Assembly (NCBI GenBank): GCA_001777915.1
Contig: MFFN01000004.1
Location: forward strand, 894,396-958,395
Source: Candidatus Edwardsbacteria bacterium RifOxyA12_full_54_48
Lineage (GTDB): Bacteria; Edwardsbacteria; AC1; EtOH8
DNA: 64,000 nucleotides
Direction: 5' to 3'
Of the stretch, positions 17,327 to 26,182 are shown one piece after another. How positions within the stretch are numbered: position 1 is the stretch's first letter; each line of letters opens with the position of its first letter. The notes beneath the pieces are model-generated. The model was not told where the DNA came from and ran no database searches. It was given only the letters and a program-made list of their open reading frames with translations. A program made the translations under genes and the position numbers.

Positions 17327-17426
17327 TGACCTCACCCGGTCTGCCGACCACCCTCTCCAAATTAATTTGGAGAGGGATAGCCTGCCCGCCTATAATAGTA
17401 TCTTGTTAATAGCGGGGGTTAGGTCA
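17327..17426 (+). repeat. MITE-like palindromic element with perfect 26-base core palindrome
   Basis: The centre CCCTCTCCAAATT (17351-17363) is followed directly by its exact complement to 17376. The outer ends TGACCTCACCC (17327) and GGGGTTAGGTCA (ending 17426) are near-perfect inverted repeats. Size and structure resemble non-autonomous mobile elements. No coding capacity. Confidence 0.7.
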
Positions 17427-17449
17427 AAGCCACGGAAACTTAGAAAAAA

Positions 17450-17480
17450 CTTTGTGACTTGGTGTCTTGGTGGTTAAAAG
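17450..17480 (-). repeat. Right arm of inverted repeat flanking the flavodiiron gene
   Basis: The minus strand reads CTTTTAACCACCAAGACACC followed by AAGTCACAAA, matching the left arm at 15963-15992 in opposite orientation. Confidence 0.75.
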
Positions 17481-17622
17481 GGGATCAAAAAAGCCGTGCA
17501 ACGCCAAATTCCTGGCGGAACTTGAGGAATTAACGCAGTACAACTGACGGCGTTTTGTATTTACCGGAGTTGCCCACGAAACACGCGAAAATACAGTTAT
17601 GAAAGATTATTTATGAAGCCAT

Positions 17623-17769
17623 ATGTCAGATATATTACTCTTTTACAGTAAAAAACCATTTCCAGCGTATACTTGTTGGTCTCTCAATAATAATAGTTTT
17701 ATTGGTATACATACCGATAGGGTTACTGTTAAGGTATCTTTACAAGAAATATCTTTGGAAGATAAATAA
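17623..17769 (+). CDS. Doubtful small open frame (48 codons)
   Basis: ATG to TAA gives a 48-residue peptide starting MSDILLFYSKKPF. There is no ribosome-binding site, no family is recognised and the base composition is AT-rich. It may be a gene remnant, like much of the surrounding gap, or chance. Confidence 0.15.
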   Translation: MSDILLFYSKKPFPAYTCWSLNNNSFIGIHTDRVTVKVSLQEISLEDK

Positions 17770-17788
17770 GAAAATTATTTAGCAAGCA

Positions 17789-19138
17789 ATGTTCGACTCA
17801 TTATCAGAAAAACTCACAGGTCTGTTCAAAGATCTCACCGGAAAGGGCAAACTTTCCGAGGATAATATAAAAGAAGCCTCGCAGAAGGTCAAACGGGCCC
17901 TGCTGGAAGCAGATGTCAATTACAAAGTGGTCAAGGATTTCGTTGCGGCGATAGAAGAAAAGGCCCTGGGGGCCGAGGTGCTTAACAGTATCACTCCCGG
18001 CCAGCAGTTCATTAAAATAGTCCACGAACAATTATCCGCCACCCTGGGCACCAAGAACGAGCCCCTGCGCATGGCCTCCCAGCCGCCCACGGTGGTGATG
18101 GTCTGCGGCCTGCAGGGCTCGGGCAAGACCACCACCTGCGCCAAGCTGGCCAAGAGCCTGCTGCAGCCCGGCCGCCGGGTGATGCTGGCTGCGGCCGATG
18201 TCTACCGCCCGGCCGCCATCGAACAGCTGGAGATCCTGGCCAAGCAGGTGGGCTGCGATTTCTTTAAGAAGGACTCCGCCTACGCTGAAGCTACGGCGGA
18301 TAAATCCACCGACGTGGTGGACATCTGTAGGTCAGCCCAGCACGAGGCCGTCAAGCGGCTGGCCGACTGGCTGATCCTGGACACTGCCGGGCGCCTGCAT
18401 ATAGACCAGCCGATGATGGAGGAGCTCAAGGCGGTCCAGGCGGCGGTCAAGCCCCATGAGGTCCTGTTGGTGGTGGACGGGATGACCGGGCAGGACGCGG
18501 TCAATATCGCCTCGCAATTCGGCCAGCAGCTGGAGCTTTCCGGCGTGATCATGACCAAGCTGGACGGCGATGCCCGGGGCGGGGCGGCCCTAAGCCTCAG
18601 GGCCGTCACCGGAAAGCCCATCAAATATATCGGACTGGGCGAGAAGCTCAACGCTTTGGAGCCGTTCCATCCCGACCGGATGGCCTCGCGGATCCTGGGC
18701 CTGGGCGACGTGGTGGGCCTGGTGGAGAAGGCCCAAAACGTCTTTGACCAGAAGCAGGCCGCCAAGATGGAGGAGAAGGTCCGCAAACAGAGCTTCACCC
18801 TGGAGGACTTCTCCCAGCAGATGAAACAGATCAAGAAGATGGGCTCCATGTCGGAGATAATGGCCATGATCCCCGGGGCGGCCAAACTTCCCCAGAACGC
18901 CGAGATCGACGATAAGGCCCTAAGCAGGATCGAGGCCATCATCGGCTCCATGACCCCGCAGGAGAGGAACCGCCCCCAGATCATCAACGGCAGCCGGCGC
19001 AAGCGGATAGCCTCGGGCAGCGGCACCAGCGTCCAGGAGGTCAATCGCCTGCTGAACCAGTTCGAGATGAGCCAGAAGATGATGAAGCAGATGATGAATT
19101 CAAAGGGCCGGGGCTTCAGGATGCCCAAGGGATTTTGA
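17789..19138 (+). CDS. ffh: Signal recognition particle protein Ffh
   Basis: The 449-residue protein has an N domain (1-95), a G domain with GLQGSGKTT at about residue 109, DTAGRLH near 198 and TKLDGDARGG near 254, and a methionine-rich M domain with the SRP-RNA-binding RKRIASGSGTSVQEVN. With 4.5S RNA it binds signal sequences and hands ribosomes to FtsY (at 1844). An extra segment SAYAEATADK near residues 163-172, coded by a palindromic repeat, is not part of normal Ffh. ffh followed by rpsP, khpA, rimM, trmD and rplS is a classic order. Confidence 0.96.
   Translation: MFDSLSEKLTGLFKDLTGKGKLSEDNIKEASQKVKRALLEADVNYKVVKDFVAAIEEKALGAEVLNSITPGQQFIKIVHEQLSATLGTKNEPLRMASQPPTVVMVCGLQGSGKTTTCAKLAKSLLQPGRRVMLAAADVYRPAAIEQLEILAKQVGCDFFKKDSAYAEATADKSTDVVDICRSAQHEAVKRLADWLILDTAGRLHIDQPMMEELKAVQAAVKPHEVLLVVDGMTGQDAVNIASQFGQQLELSGVIMTKLDGDARGGAALSLRAVTGKPIKYIGLGEKLNALEPFHPDRMASRILGLGDVVGLVEKAQNVFDQKQAAKMEEKVRKQSFTLEDFSQQMKQIKKMGSMSEIMAMIPGAAKLPQNAEIDDKALSRIEAIIGSMTPQERNRPQIINGSRRKRIASGSGTSVQEVNRLLNQFEMSQKMMKQMMNSKGRGFRMPKGF
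18274..18307 (+). repeat. Palindromic repeat inserted in frame in ffh (encodes SAYAEATADK)
   Basis: TCCGCC (18275-18280) and GGCGGA (18295-18300) are inverted ends of an imperfect hairpin that also contains GCT/AGC. It adds about ten residues to a region of the G domain where Ffh proteins normally have a short loop. The ends resemble hairpin 2 of the elements after the tRNA-Ser genes (TCCGCCG...GCGACGGCGGAT). Confidence 0.75.
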
Positions 19139-19244
19139 CGGCGGTCATGCAATAGAAAACAATGGCCATACGATAGTTCAATAAAAGTAAATCAAAATAA
19201 ATCAATAACAATAATCACTACAACCAAGGGAGGTGTCAAACCAA

Positions 19245-19592
19245 ATGTCGGTATCAATCAGAATGTCCCGGGGCGGAAGCAACAAATTAGCTGCCTACAG
19301 AATCGTGGTGGCAACCACCAGGTCCAAGCTCGACGGTTCCCAGTTGGATACTTTGGGATACTATCGGCCGGCCGCCAAGCCGGTGGAAGCCCGGGTGGAC
19401 CTGGAAAAGGCCCGGGAGTGGATCAAGAAGGGAGCCATTGTCTCCAGCACGGCCATGCGGGTGATCAAGCTGGCCGAAAAGCAGGCCGCCAATGACGGAG
19501 TGGATCTGAAGAAGGTGATGGTCACTTTTTCGTCAACCAAAACCAAAAAGACCCACAAGGAACGGTTGGCTGCCAAAAAGAAAAAGGATTGA
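19245..19592 (+). CDS. rpsP: 30S ribosomal protein S16
   Basis: About 115 residues starting MSVSIRMSRGGSNKLAAYRI, with VVATTRSKLDGSQLDTLGYY and the downstream WIKKGAIVSSTAM segment of S16. Its N-terminus is more divergent than usual (RMSRGGSNKLAAYR instead of RMGSKKRPFYR). ATG 19245 has a strong AAGGGAGGTG nine bases upstream; a GTG at 19233 lies inside that site and is rejected. A lysine-rich C-terminal tail is present. Confidence 0.94.
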   Translation: MSVSIRMSRGGSNKLAAYRIVVATTRSKLDGSQLDTLGYYRPAAKPVEARVDLEKAREWIKKGAIVSSTAMRVIKLAEKQAANDGVDLKKVMVTFSSTKTKKTHKERLAAKKKKD

Positions 19593-19598
19593 TGAATT

Positions 19599-19832
19599 AT
19601 GTTGAAGGATTTAGTGGAATTCCTTTCCAAGTCCCTGGTGGACCAGCCCGAAAAGGTCAGCGTCAGCGAAGTGACCAAGAACAGCGTCACCGTATATGAA
19701 CTGAGGGTGGCCAAGGAGGATATCGGAAAGGTGATCGGCAAGAAGGGCCGGACCGCCCAGTCGCTGAGGACCCTGCTGGCAGCCGCCGGAACCAAGCTGG
19801 GCAAGCGGACCTCCCTGGAGATAATCGAGTGA
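19599..19832 (+). CDS. khpA: KH-domain RNA-binding protein KhpA
   Basis: The 77-residue protein is a single KH domain with GKVIGKKGRTAQSLRTLL, including the GxxG loop (GKKG). It is the YlqC/KhpA family that sits between rpsP and rimM in many bacteria. Members bind RNA and, with KhpB, affect cell elongation and sRNA use. It starts 6 bases after rpsP. Confidence 0.94.
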   Translation: MLKDLVEFLSKSLVDQPEKVSVSEVTKNSVTVYELRVAKEDIGKVIGKKGRTAQSLRTLLAAAGTKLGKRTSLEIIE

Positions 19833-19874
19833 CCGGGACGGGCTGCTCCGGTGGCAAAAAAGTGCTGGGATAAA

Positions 19875-20399
19875 ATGATCTCCCAAGACATAAATAGGGA
19901 CGACCTGGTGGTGGTGGCCACGGTGATAAAAAGCCACGGACTGAAGGGCCTGTTAAAGGTCAGGGTGGAGACGGACAATCCCAAAAGGTTCCTGCCCGGC
20001 GAGTCCCTGCTGCTGGTCCTGGCAAACAGGATCCAGGAAGCGACGGTGGAGAGTTTTACGCCCCAGAACAAATACGGACTGCTTAAGCTGGCCGAGATAT
20101 CCAGCATCGAGCAGGCCGATCCCTGGCGGGGGGCGGAGCTGGCCATACCGGACTCCCGGCTGGAACCGCTGGAGCCGGGACGTTATTATACTTTTCAGCT
20201 GCTGGGGATCAGCGTGATATCCCAGGACAACCAGCAACTGGGGGTGCTGTCGCGGATCGAGGATATGCCCTCCGGCGACATCTACCTGGTCAAGGGACCG
20301 AAGGGGGAATTCTATATCCCGGCTCAGGGCGACATCATCCAGCAGATAGACCTGGATAAAAAGGTGATGGTCATCAGGGATGCGGAAGGCCTGAGGTGA
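19875..20399 (+). CDS. rimM: Ribosome maturation factor RimM
   Basis: About 174 residues. The N-terminal RimM barrel has VVVATVIKSHGLKGLLKVRVETDNPKRF; the C-terminal PRC-barrel part has YYTFQLLGISVISQDNQQLGVLSRIEDMPSGDIYLV. It helps assemble the 30S head with S19. An in-frame GTG at 19851 would add eight residues; ATG 19875 is preferred from family length. It overlaps trmD by four bases. Confidence 0.93.
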   Translation: MISQDINRDDLVVVATVIKSHGLKGLLKVRVETDNPKRFLPGESLLLVLANRIQEATVESFTPQNKYGLLKLAEISSIEQADPWRGAELAIPDSRLEPLEPGRYYTFQLLGISVISQDNQQLGVLSRIEDMPSGDIYLVKGPKGEFYIPAQGDIIQQIDLDKKVMVIRDAEGLR

Positions 20400-21118
20400 A
20401 GATAGACGTATTGACCCTGTTTCCCGAGATGTTCCCCCCGGTGCTGGGACAGAGCATCATCGGGCAGGCCCAGAAGAGGGGTATCGTAAACTTCAACATC
20501 GTCAATATCCGGGATTTCGCCCACGACAAGCACCGGGTCTGCGACGACGTTCCCTACGGCGGCGGCCCGGGCATGGTGATGAAGCCGGAGCCGATATTCG
20601 AAGCGGTGGAAAAGATAAAGGCCGATCCCGACGCCAAGGTGGTTCTGCTGTCTCCCCGGGGGAAGGTATTCAATCAGGAGACCGCCCGGCGGCTGGCCGG
20701 AGAGGAGCATCTGGTATTTCTTTGCGGGCATTACAAGGACATCGACGAGAGAAACAGGAGCCTGGTGGACCTGGACATCTCCCTGGGCGACTATATCCTG
20801 TCCGGGGGGGAGCCGGCGGCCCTGGTGGTGATAGACGCCATCGTCCGGCTGCTGCCCGGGGCCATCTCCGACCCGGAGTCGGCCAACTGCGATTCCTTCG
20901 AGACCGGGTTGCTGGACCATCCCCATTACACCAGGCCCGAGGAATACCGGGGGATGAGGGTGCCGGAGGTGCTGCGTTCCGGGAACCATGCCCAGATAAA
21001 GCAGTGGCGCAGACAGCAGGCTTTGAAATTGACCCAAAGACACCGGCCCGATCTTCTGGATAAGGCCGATCTGAGCGACCAGGACGCCGCCTTTTTAAAA
21101 GAAGCGAACAATAAATAA
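20396..21118 (+). CDS. trmD: tRNA (guanine37-N1)-methyltransferase TrmD
   Basis: The 240-residue SPOUT methyltransferase has [57 protein letters not shown], the knot region [16 protein letters not shown] and [13 protein letters not shown]. It makes m1G37 in tRNAs and prevents frameshifting. GTG start inside the rimM stop (GTGA). Confidence 0.97.
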   Translation: MKIDVLTLFPEMFPPVLGQSIIGQAQKRGIVNFNIVNIRDFAHDKHRVCDDVPYGGGPGMVMKPEPIFEAVEKIKADPDAKVVLLSPRGKVFNQETARRLAGEEHLVFLCGHYKDIDERNRSLVDLDISLGDYILSGGEPAALVVIDAIVRLLPGAISDPESANCDSFETGLLDHPHYTRPEEYRGMRVPEVLRSGNHAQIKQWRRQQALKLTQRHRPDLLDKADLSDQDAAFLKEANNK

Positions 21119-21152
21119 TAAAAAAATAATCAGGAGGTTTAGATCAACCATT

Positions 21153-21527
21153 ATGAACAAGCAAGCTGTGATCAAAAGCATAGAGGCCGAGCAGACCAAG
21201 AGCGATCTTCAGGAGTTCCGGGCCGGGGACACGGTAAAGGTGCAGGTCCGGGTCATCGAGGGCGACAAGGAAAGGCTGCAGGCCTTCCAGGGGGTGGTCA
21301 TCCAGAAGAGGGGCCGGGGAATTGGCGCTTCCTTCACCGTCAGGAAGATCTCCGGCGGAGTGGGGGTGGAGAGGATCTTTCCGCTTCATTCTCCCAATAT
21401 CGCCGCCGTCGATGTGGTCAAGAGGGGCGATGTCCGAAGGGCCAAGCTGTTCTATCTGCGCAAACTGACCGGCAAGGCCGCCAAGGTGGCCCAGAAGAGG
21501 GAGCCCGCAGCTCCGGCGGTAAAATAG
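21153..21527 (+). CDS. rplS: 50S ribosomal protein L19
   Basis: The 124-residue protein has [53 protein letters not shown] and [16 protein letters not shown], the full L19 pattern. AGGAGG lies about 15 bases upstream of ATG, a rather long spacing. Confidence 0.97.
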   Translation: MNKQAVIKSIEAEQTKSDLQEFRAGDTVKVQVRVIEGDKERLQAFQGVVIQKRGRGIGASFTVRKISGGVGVERIFPLHSPNIAAVDVVKRGDVRRAKLFYLRKLTGKAAKVAQKREPAAPAVK

Positions 21528-21533
21528 CTTCAA

Positions 21534-22181
21534 ATGGCCAGCCGGTCCGAAGGCAATAAATTATACCTGTTCGACAGTTCATACCGACGGCAGGGTTATA
21601 AACTTATCGCCGGAGTGGACGAGGCCGGGCGGGGTCCGCTGGCCGGGCCGGTGGTGGCCGCCGCAGTGATCCTTAGGGGAAAAGCCGTTCTGCCGGGCAT
21701 CGACGATTCCAAGAAGCTTAGCCCAAAGCAGCGAGAGATCGCCTTTAAACTGGTGCTCGAAAGCTCTCTGGCGGTGGGCGTCGGGATCGTTGCCCCCGAG
21801 GAGATCGACCGGATCAATATCCTTCAGGCCTCGCTCAAGGCCATGAATTACGCCCTATGTTGTCTTAATCTCAGGCCCGACCTGGTCCTGATCGACGGCA
21901 ACAGGATCCCCCGGGGATTGCCCAAGGGCCTCAAGCCCCAAGAGGCTAGGGCGGTCATAGCCGGGGATTCCCTCAGCCTGGCCATCGCCTCGGCATCGAT
22001 AATCGCCAAATGCCTGCGGGATTCGCTGATGAGGGCCCATCATGGTGATTTCCCCGGCTACGGTTTTGACAGGCACAAGGGCTACGGCACCAGATATCAC
22101 ATTGCCGCCCTGAACAGATACGGCCCCTGTGCCATTCACCGCAAAAGTTTTGAGCCGGTCAAATCTTTATTGGGAGCCTGA
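21534..22181 (+). CDS. rnhB: Ribonuclease HII
   Basis: The 215-residue protein has IAGVDEAGRGPLAGPVVAAAVIL with the catalytic D-E pair near residue 28, DDSKKLSPKQR, LVLIDGN and AIASASIIAKCLRD. It cuts RNA from RNA/DNA hybrids and single ribonucleotides from DNA. It follows rplS by six bases and is followed at once by yraN, a common trio. Confidence 0.96.
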   Translation: MASRSEGNKLYLFDSSYRRQGYKLIAGVDEAGRGPLAGPVVAAAVILRGKAVLPGIDDSKKLSPKQREIAFKLVLESSLAVGVGIVAPEEIDRINILQASLKAMNYALCCLNLRPDLVLIDGNRIPRGLPKGLKPQEARAVIAGDSLSLAIASASIIAKCLRDSLMRAHHGDFPGYGFDRHKGYGTRYHIAALNRYGPCAIHRKSFEPVKSLLGA

Positions 22182-22182
22182 A

Positions 22183-22557
22183 ATGAAAGAGACGCCGTCC
22201 GCCGGTAAATGGGGGGAGGAACTGGCAGTCTCTTTTTTGTCGGAAAAGGGTTATATCATAGATGAGAGAAACTGGCACTCCGGGCGGGACGGAGAGATCG
22301 ACATAATAGCCCGGGACGGGCCGATCATAGTATTCATAGAGGTCAAGACCCGGTTCTCGGAAAAATACGGCCAGCCGGTCCAGGCTGTGGGAATAAGCAA
22401 ACAGAGGCAGATCGGCCGGCTGGCCAAGAAATACCTGTACCTGAAAGACCTTTATGGAAAAGCCGACTGCCGTTTCGACGTGGTGGCCATAAAATTTACC
22501 GGTGGGAAAAAGATAATTGAGCACATCGAGGACGCTTTCCGTATCAATCCCAGATGA
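22183..22557 (+). CDS. yraN: UPF0102 (YraN) endonuclease-like protein
   Basis: About 124 residues with GKWGEELAVSFLSEKGYII, the nuclease-like DGEIDIIARDG and IVFIEVKTR, matching the YraN family with its restriction-endonuclease-like fold. Function is not settled. ATG 22183 is one base after rnhB; a longer frame starting inside rnhB is not supported. Confidence 0.93.
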   Translation: MKETPSAGKWGEELAVSFLSEKGYIIDERNWHSGRDGEIDIIARDGPIIVFIEVKTRFSEKYGQPVQAVGISKQRQIGRLAKKYLYLKDLYGKADCRFDVVAIKFTGGKKIIEHIEDAFRINPR

Positions 22558-22560
22558 TTG

Positions 22561-23301
22561 GTGAAGATGGTAGTTGTAGTCCTTCCGGCTTATAATGCCT
22601 CCAGAACGCTGGCCGATACCTACCGGGAGATACCGCTGTCCGTGGTGGACAAGGTGATCCTGGTGGATGATGCCAGCAACGACCAGACGGTGTCGGTGGC
22701 CCGCGAACTGGGCATCGAGACCCATCTCCACCAGAGCAACCGGGGCTACGGCGGCAACCAGAAGACCTGCTATAAAAAGGCCCTGGAGCTGGGGGCCGAC
22801 ATCATCATCATGCTGCACCCCGATTACCAGTACACCCCCAAGCTGATACCGGCCATGATCGATCTGATAAGGTCCGGGGAATACGACGTGGTGCTGGGCT
22901 CCCGAATACTGGGGGGCAAAGCCATCCAGGGCGGCATGCCCCGCTATAAGTACTATGCCAACCGGCTGCTGACCATGATCCAGAACATCCTGATGGGACA
23001 GAAGCTTTCGGAATACCACACCGGATACCGGGCCTTCAGCCGGGTGGTGCTGCAGAGGGTAGGTTGGCAATCCAACAGCGATGATTTTGTGTTCGACAAT
23101 CAGATGCTGTGTCAGATACTGTTCCATGGTTTCCGGGTGGCCGAGGTGACCTGCCCCACCAAATATTTCAAGGAGGCCTCCTCGATAAATTTTTTCCGCA
23201 GCCTGGGGTACGGCGCAGGATGCCTAAAAACGGCCCTGCTGTACCGCCTGAATAAATGGAATATCATCCGATCGGATCTATTCAAATGCTGTCAAAACTG
23301 A
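22561..23301 (+). CDS. Family 2 glycosyltransferase (dolichol-phosphate-mannose synthase-like)
   Basis: About 246 residues of a GT-A domain: [38 protein letters not shown] and [14 protein letters not shown], with the DXD-type site in [18 protein letters not shown] near residue 155 is characteristic of DPM1/DPG-synthase-like GT2 enzymes. It probably transfers a sugar to a polyprenyl phosphate or envelope glycan. Possible starts are TTG 22558, GTG 22561 and ATG 22567. It overlaps comM by 16 bases. Confidence 0.87.
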   Translation: MKMVVVVLPAYNASRTLADTYREIPLSVVDKVILVDDASNDQTVSVARELGIETHLHQSNRGYGGNQKTCYKKALELGADIIIMLHPDYQYTPKLIPAMIDLIRSGEYDVVLGSRILGGKAIQGGMPRYKYYANRLLTMIQNILMGQKLSEYHTGYRAFSRVVLQRVGWQSNSDDFVFDNQMLCQILFHGFRVAEVTCPTKYFKEASSINFFRSLGYGAGCLKTALLYRLNKWNIIRSDLFKCCQN

Positions 23302-24824
23302 TATCCTCGGCGGTGCTGGGCATAGACGCCTATCCGGTGGAGATCGAGACCGATCTGGGCTCCACCATTCCCGGATTTGCCATGGTGGGCCTGCCGGACA
23401 ACGCGGTCAAGGAATCCCGGGAACGGGTGGAGAGCGCCATAAAAAATTCCAGCTTTGTCTTTCCCCTGAAACGGATCACCATCAACCTGGCGCCGGCCGA
23501 CATTAAAAAAGAGGGATCGGCTTTCGATCTTCCCATCGCCCTGGGGATCCTGGCGGCCCACGAGCAGGTGCTGGGCGACGACTTCGACAAGATCGCCATA
23601 CTGGGCGAGCTATCCCTGGACGGCAGTCTGCGGCCGGTGCGGGGCAGCCTGCCGATAGCGGCGGCCATGAGGGATGCCGGGTTCAAGGGGCTGATGCTGC
23701 CGGCCGCAAATGCCCAGGAGGCCGCCATCGTGGAGGGGATAGAGATCTATCCGGTTAACACCCTGAAGCAGGCGGTGGCTTTCTTCAATAAAGAGACCGT
23801 GATAGAGGCCCACCGGGTCGACCTGGACAGGATCTTCAGCGACAGCGCAGTTTACCCGGTGGACTTCTCCGATGTCAAGGGCCAGGCCCATGTCAAGAGG
23901 GCCCTGGAGGTGGCGGCCGCCGGCGGCCACAATATCCTGATGATCGGACCGCCGGGGTCCGGCAAGACCATGCTGGCCAGGAGGCTTCCCACCATTCTGC
24001 CCAGGATGTCCCTGGCTGAAGCCCTGGAGACCACCAAGATCCACAGCGTGGCCGGCCTGCTGCCGGTCAATTCGGCCCTGGTGGCCACCAGGCCTTTCCG
24101 GACCCCGCACCACACCATCAGCGACGCCGGACTGATCGGCGGGGGCGCCCATCCCCGGCCGGGCGAGGTCTCCCTGGCCCATCACGGGGTGCTGTTCCTG
24201 GACGAGCTGCCGGAGTTCAACAAGAACGTGCTGGAGGTGATGCGCCAGCCGCTGGAGGACGGGAAGGTGACCATATCGCGGGCGGCCATGTCCCTGACCT
24301 TTCCGGCCTGGTTCATGCTGGCCGCCGCCATGAATCCCTGTCCCTGCGGGTATTACACCGACCCCAACCACGAGTGCAACTGCAGCCCCCAGAGCATTCA
24401 AAAATACATGTCCAAGGTCTCCGGCCCGCTGCTGGACAGGATAGACATCCATATAGAAGTGCCGGCCCTCAAGTACCAGGAGCTGACCCAAAAAGAACCC
24501 GGGGAATGCTCCGGGGCCATTCAATCCAGGGTCGACCAGGCCCGGGACGTACAGCTTAAAAGGTTTCAGGGCCGGAAGAACATCTTCTGCAACGCCCATA
24601 TGCAGTCAAAAGATATCCGTAAATTCTGCACCATCGATGAATCCAGCGATGAAATGCTGCGCAATGCCATCAACAAATTCGGCCTGTCGGCCAGGGCCTA
24701 CGACCGGATACTCAAGGTGTCGCGCACCATTGCCGATCTGGACGGGTCGGAAAACATCTCCCAGGCCCAGATAGCCGAGGCCATACAATACCGCAGCCTG
24801 GACCGGAACGTGTGGGGCCAGTGA
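23286..24824 (+). CDS. comM: YifB/ComM-family Mg-chelatase-like AAA+ ATPase
   Basis: About 512 residues: an N-terminal Lon-like domain (residues 1-180, ending near [11 protein letters not shown]), then an AAA+ core with [15 protein letters not shown] (about residue 221), FLDELPEF, a zinc-like [15 protein letters not shown] cluster, and a C-terminal [26 protein letters not shown] lid. ComM helicases promote branch migration during integration of transformed DNA. ATG 23286 gives the family's usual N-terminus [16 protein letters not shown]. Confidence 0.95.
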   Translation: MLSKLISSAVLGIDAYPVEIETDLGSTIPGFAMVGLPDNAVKESRERVESAIKNSSFVFPLKRITINLAPADIKKEGSAFDLPIALGILAAHEQVLGDDFDKIAILGELSLDGSLRPVRGSLPIAAAMRDAGFKGLMLPAANAQEAAIVEGIEIYPVNTLKQAVAFFNKETVIEAHRVDLDRIFSDSAVYPVDFSDVKGQAHVKRALEVAAAGGHNILMIGPPGSGKTMLARRLPTILPRMSLAEALETTKIHSVAGLLPVNSALVATRPFRTPHHTISDAGLIGGGAHPRPGEVSLAHHGVLFLDELPEFNKNVLEVMRQPLEDGKVTISRAAMSLTFPAWFMLAAAMNPCPCGYYTDPNHECNCSPQSIQKYMSKVSGPLLDRIDIHIEVPALKYQELTQKEPGECSGAIQSRVDQARDVQLKRFQGRKNIFCNAHMQSKDIRKFCTIDESSDEMLRNAINKFGLSARAYDRILKVSRTIADLDGSENISQAQIAEAIQYRSLDRNVWGQ

Positions 24825-24856
24825 AATATTCAATCTCACAATACAAGGAGCAGTAA

Positions 24857-25564
24857 ATGCAAAAAGGTATCCTATCCATAACGGCGGCGCTGTTGATAAT
24901 GTTGTCAATGATCTCCTGCGGCGGGAAAAAGGCGGTGGCCAAACTTGATGCCGAGGACACTTTTGCCAGGGGCATGGAATTTTTCAACCGGAAGAAATAT
25001 GTGGATGCCATAGACGATTTCAAAGAGATCGTATATAACTACTCCGGCACCAGGGTGGCCGCCGAGGCTTCGTATTACCTGGGGGAATGTTATTTTAACA
25101 CCAAGGATTATGCCACGGCGGTTGACGAGTACCAGCATTTGACCTCCGACTATCCTTCCAGCCCCATGGCCGAAAAGGGCCTGTATCGCATGGCTTACGC
25201 TTATTACAAAATGTCGCCCAACTATGCCCTGGACCAAAGCGAGACCGCCGAAAAATCCAAAAGCACTTTGCAGTTGTATTTTGAGCGCTACCCGGAGGGC
25301 CAGGAGGACGCCCAGAAGCTGCTGCTGCAGGTAAACGAAAAACTGGCTCATAAGGATTACGAGTCAGGCTTGATATATTTCAAGATGAAACAATATTCTC
25401 CGGCCCAGATATATTTCCAGGGCGTCATAAAAGATTATCCCGGCACTTCCTGGGCCGGGAAATCGGGCCAGATGCTGCTGCAGATCGAACCGCTGCTGAA
25501 AAAAACGGCCCCGGCAAAACCTGAGCCTGCGGCCGACAGCACCAAGAGCGACCAGACCGACTAG
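24857..25564 (+). CDS. bamD: BamD-like outer membrane assembly lipoprotein
   Basis: The 235-residue protein starts with a lipoprotein signal and lipobox LSMISC (Cys about 21). It continues with TPR-like helical repeats such as FARGMEFFNRKKYVDAIDDFKEIVYNYSGT and EASYYLGECYFNTKDYATAVDEYQHL, the BamD/YfiO pattern. BamD helps BamA insert beta-barrels into the outer membrane. AAGGAGC precedes ATG. It is evidence for a diderm envelope. Confidence 0.88.
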   Translation: MQKGILSITAALLIMLSMISCGGKKAVAKLDAEDTFARGMEFFNRKKYVDAIDDFKEIVYNYSGTRVAAEASYYLGECYFNTKDYATAVDEYQHLTSDYPSSPMAEKGLYRMAYAYYKMSPNYALDQSETAEKSKSTLQLYFERYPEGQEDAQKLLLQVNEKLAHKDYESGLIYFKMKQYSPAQIYFQGVIKDYPGTSWAGKSGQMLLQIEPLLKKTAPAKPEPAADSTKSDQTD

Positions 25565-25573
25565 GCCAGCTAC

Positions 25574-26182
25574 ATGGCGGTGATCAAAAATAAAATAAAA
25601 AAAATCGGGATCTTCGGGGGCACCTTCGATCCCATCCATTACGGACACTTGATAGCCGCCCAGAGCGCCCTGGAGACCCTGGGGCTGGACCGGCTGATAT
25701 TCGTCCCGGCCGGGAAGCCCCCGCATAAATGCAGCTGGAAGATATCCCCGCCCGCAATAAGATTTAAAATGGTCAAGCTGGGCATTATGGGCAATAAGTA
25801 TTTTACTGCTTCAGATATCGAGCTGGCGTCCGACTGCGCCTCGTATACCGTAGAAAGCCTGAAGAAGTTAAAAAAAATGTTCCCCGGTTCAGAATTATAC
25901 CTATTGATCGGCCTGGATCAGGCCTTGGCCCTATCCGCCTGGAGGAAGCCCGAGGAGATATTAAAAATATGCCAAGTGATGGTTATGTCCCGGCCCGGAT
26001 ACAGTCCTGTGGAGGTTGAGAGCAAATGGAGGAAGGAGACGGGTTTTCTGCCGGTCCCGCTTATCGAGATCAGCGCTTCAGATATCCGGGGGAGGATCTT
26101 TCGCGGTGCCAGCATAGAATACCTGGTGCCCCCCAGTGTCCGACAATACATCCAGCAGCAGGGGCTCTATAAAGATAAATGA
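25574..26182 (+). CDS. nadD: Nicotinate-nucleotide adenylyltransferase
   Basis: The 202-residue protein has GIFGGTFDPIHYGHL (nucleotidyltransferase HxGH-like motif), FVPAGKPPHK, LIGLDQALALSAWRKPEEI, MSRPGY and ISASDIRGRI. It makes NaAD in NAD synthesis. It overlaps the next gene by four bases (ATGA), so the large site-2-protease/cNMP protein is coupled to it. Confidence 0.95.
   Translation: MAVIKNKIKKIGIFGGTFDPIHYGHLIAAQSALETLGLDRLIFVPAGKPPHKCSWKISPPAIRFKMVKLGIMGNKYFTASDIELASDCASYTVESLKKLKKMFPGSELYLLIGLDQALALSAWRKPEEILKICQVMVMSRPGYSPVEVESKWRKETGFLPVPLIEISASDIRGRIFRGASIEYLVPPSVRQYIQQQGLYKDK

Larger units (their letters stand above)
17248..17788. other. 541-base gap rich in repeats between fprA and ffh
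   Basis: The gap contains a small stem TGAGAC/GTCTCA at about 17265-17282, a 100-base palindromic element, the right arm of the inverted repeat that flanks fprA, a stretch CCCACGAAACACGCGAAA of the same A-rich style (17571-17588), and an AT-rich 3' part with one doubtful 48-codon frame. No RNA gene was recognised. Confidence 0.6.

Noticed and set aside
17623..17769. Remnant of a GIY-YIG nuclease before ffh
   Set aside because: Some residues vaguely resembled the motif across frames, but the key Arg and Glu are missing; kept only as a doubtful small frame.
17480..17788. SRP RNA (4.5S) or another structured RNA gene before ffh
   Set aside because: No GGAA-tetraloop helix 8 or other conserved SRP RNA core was seen.
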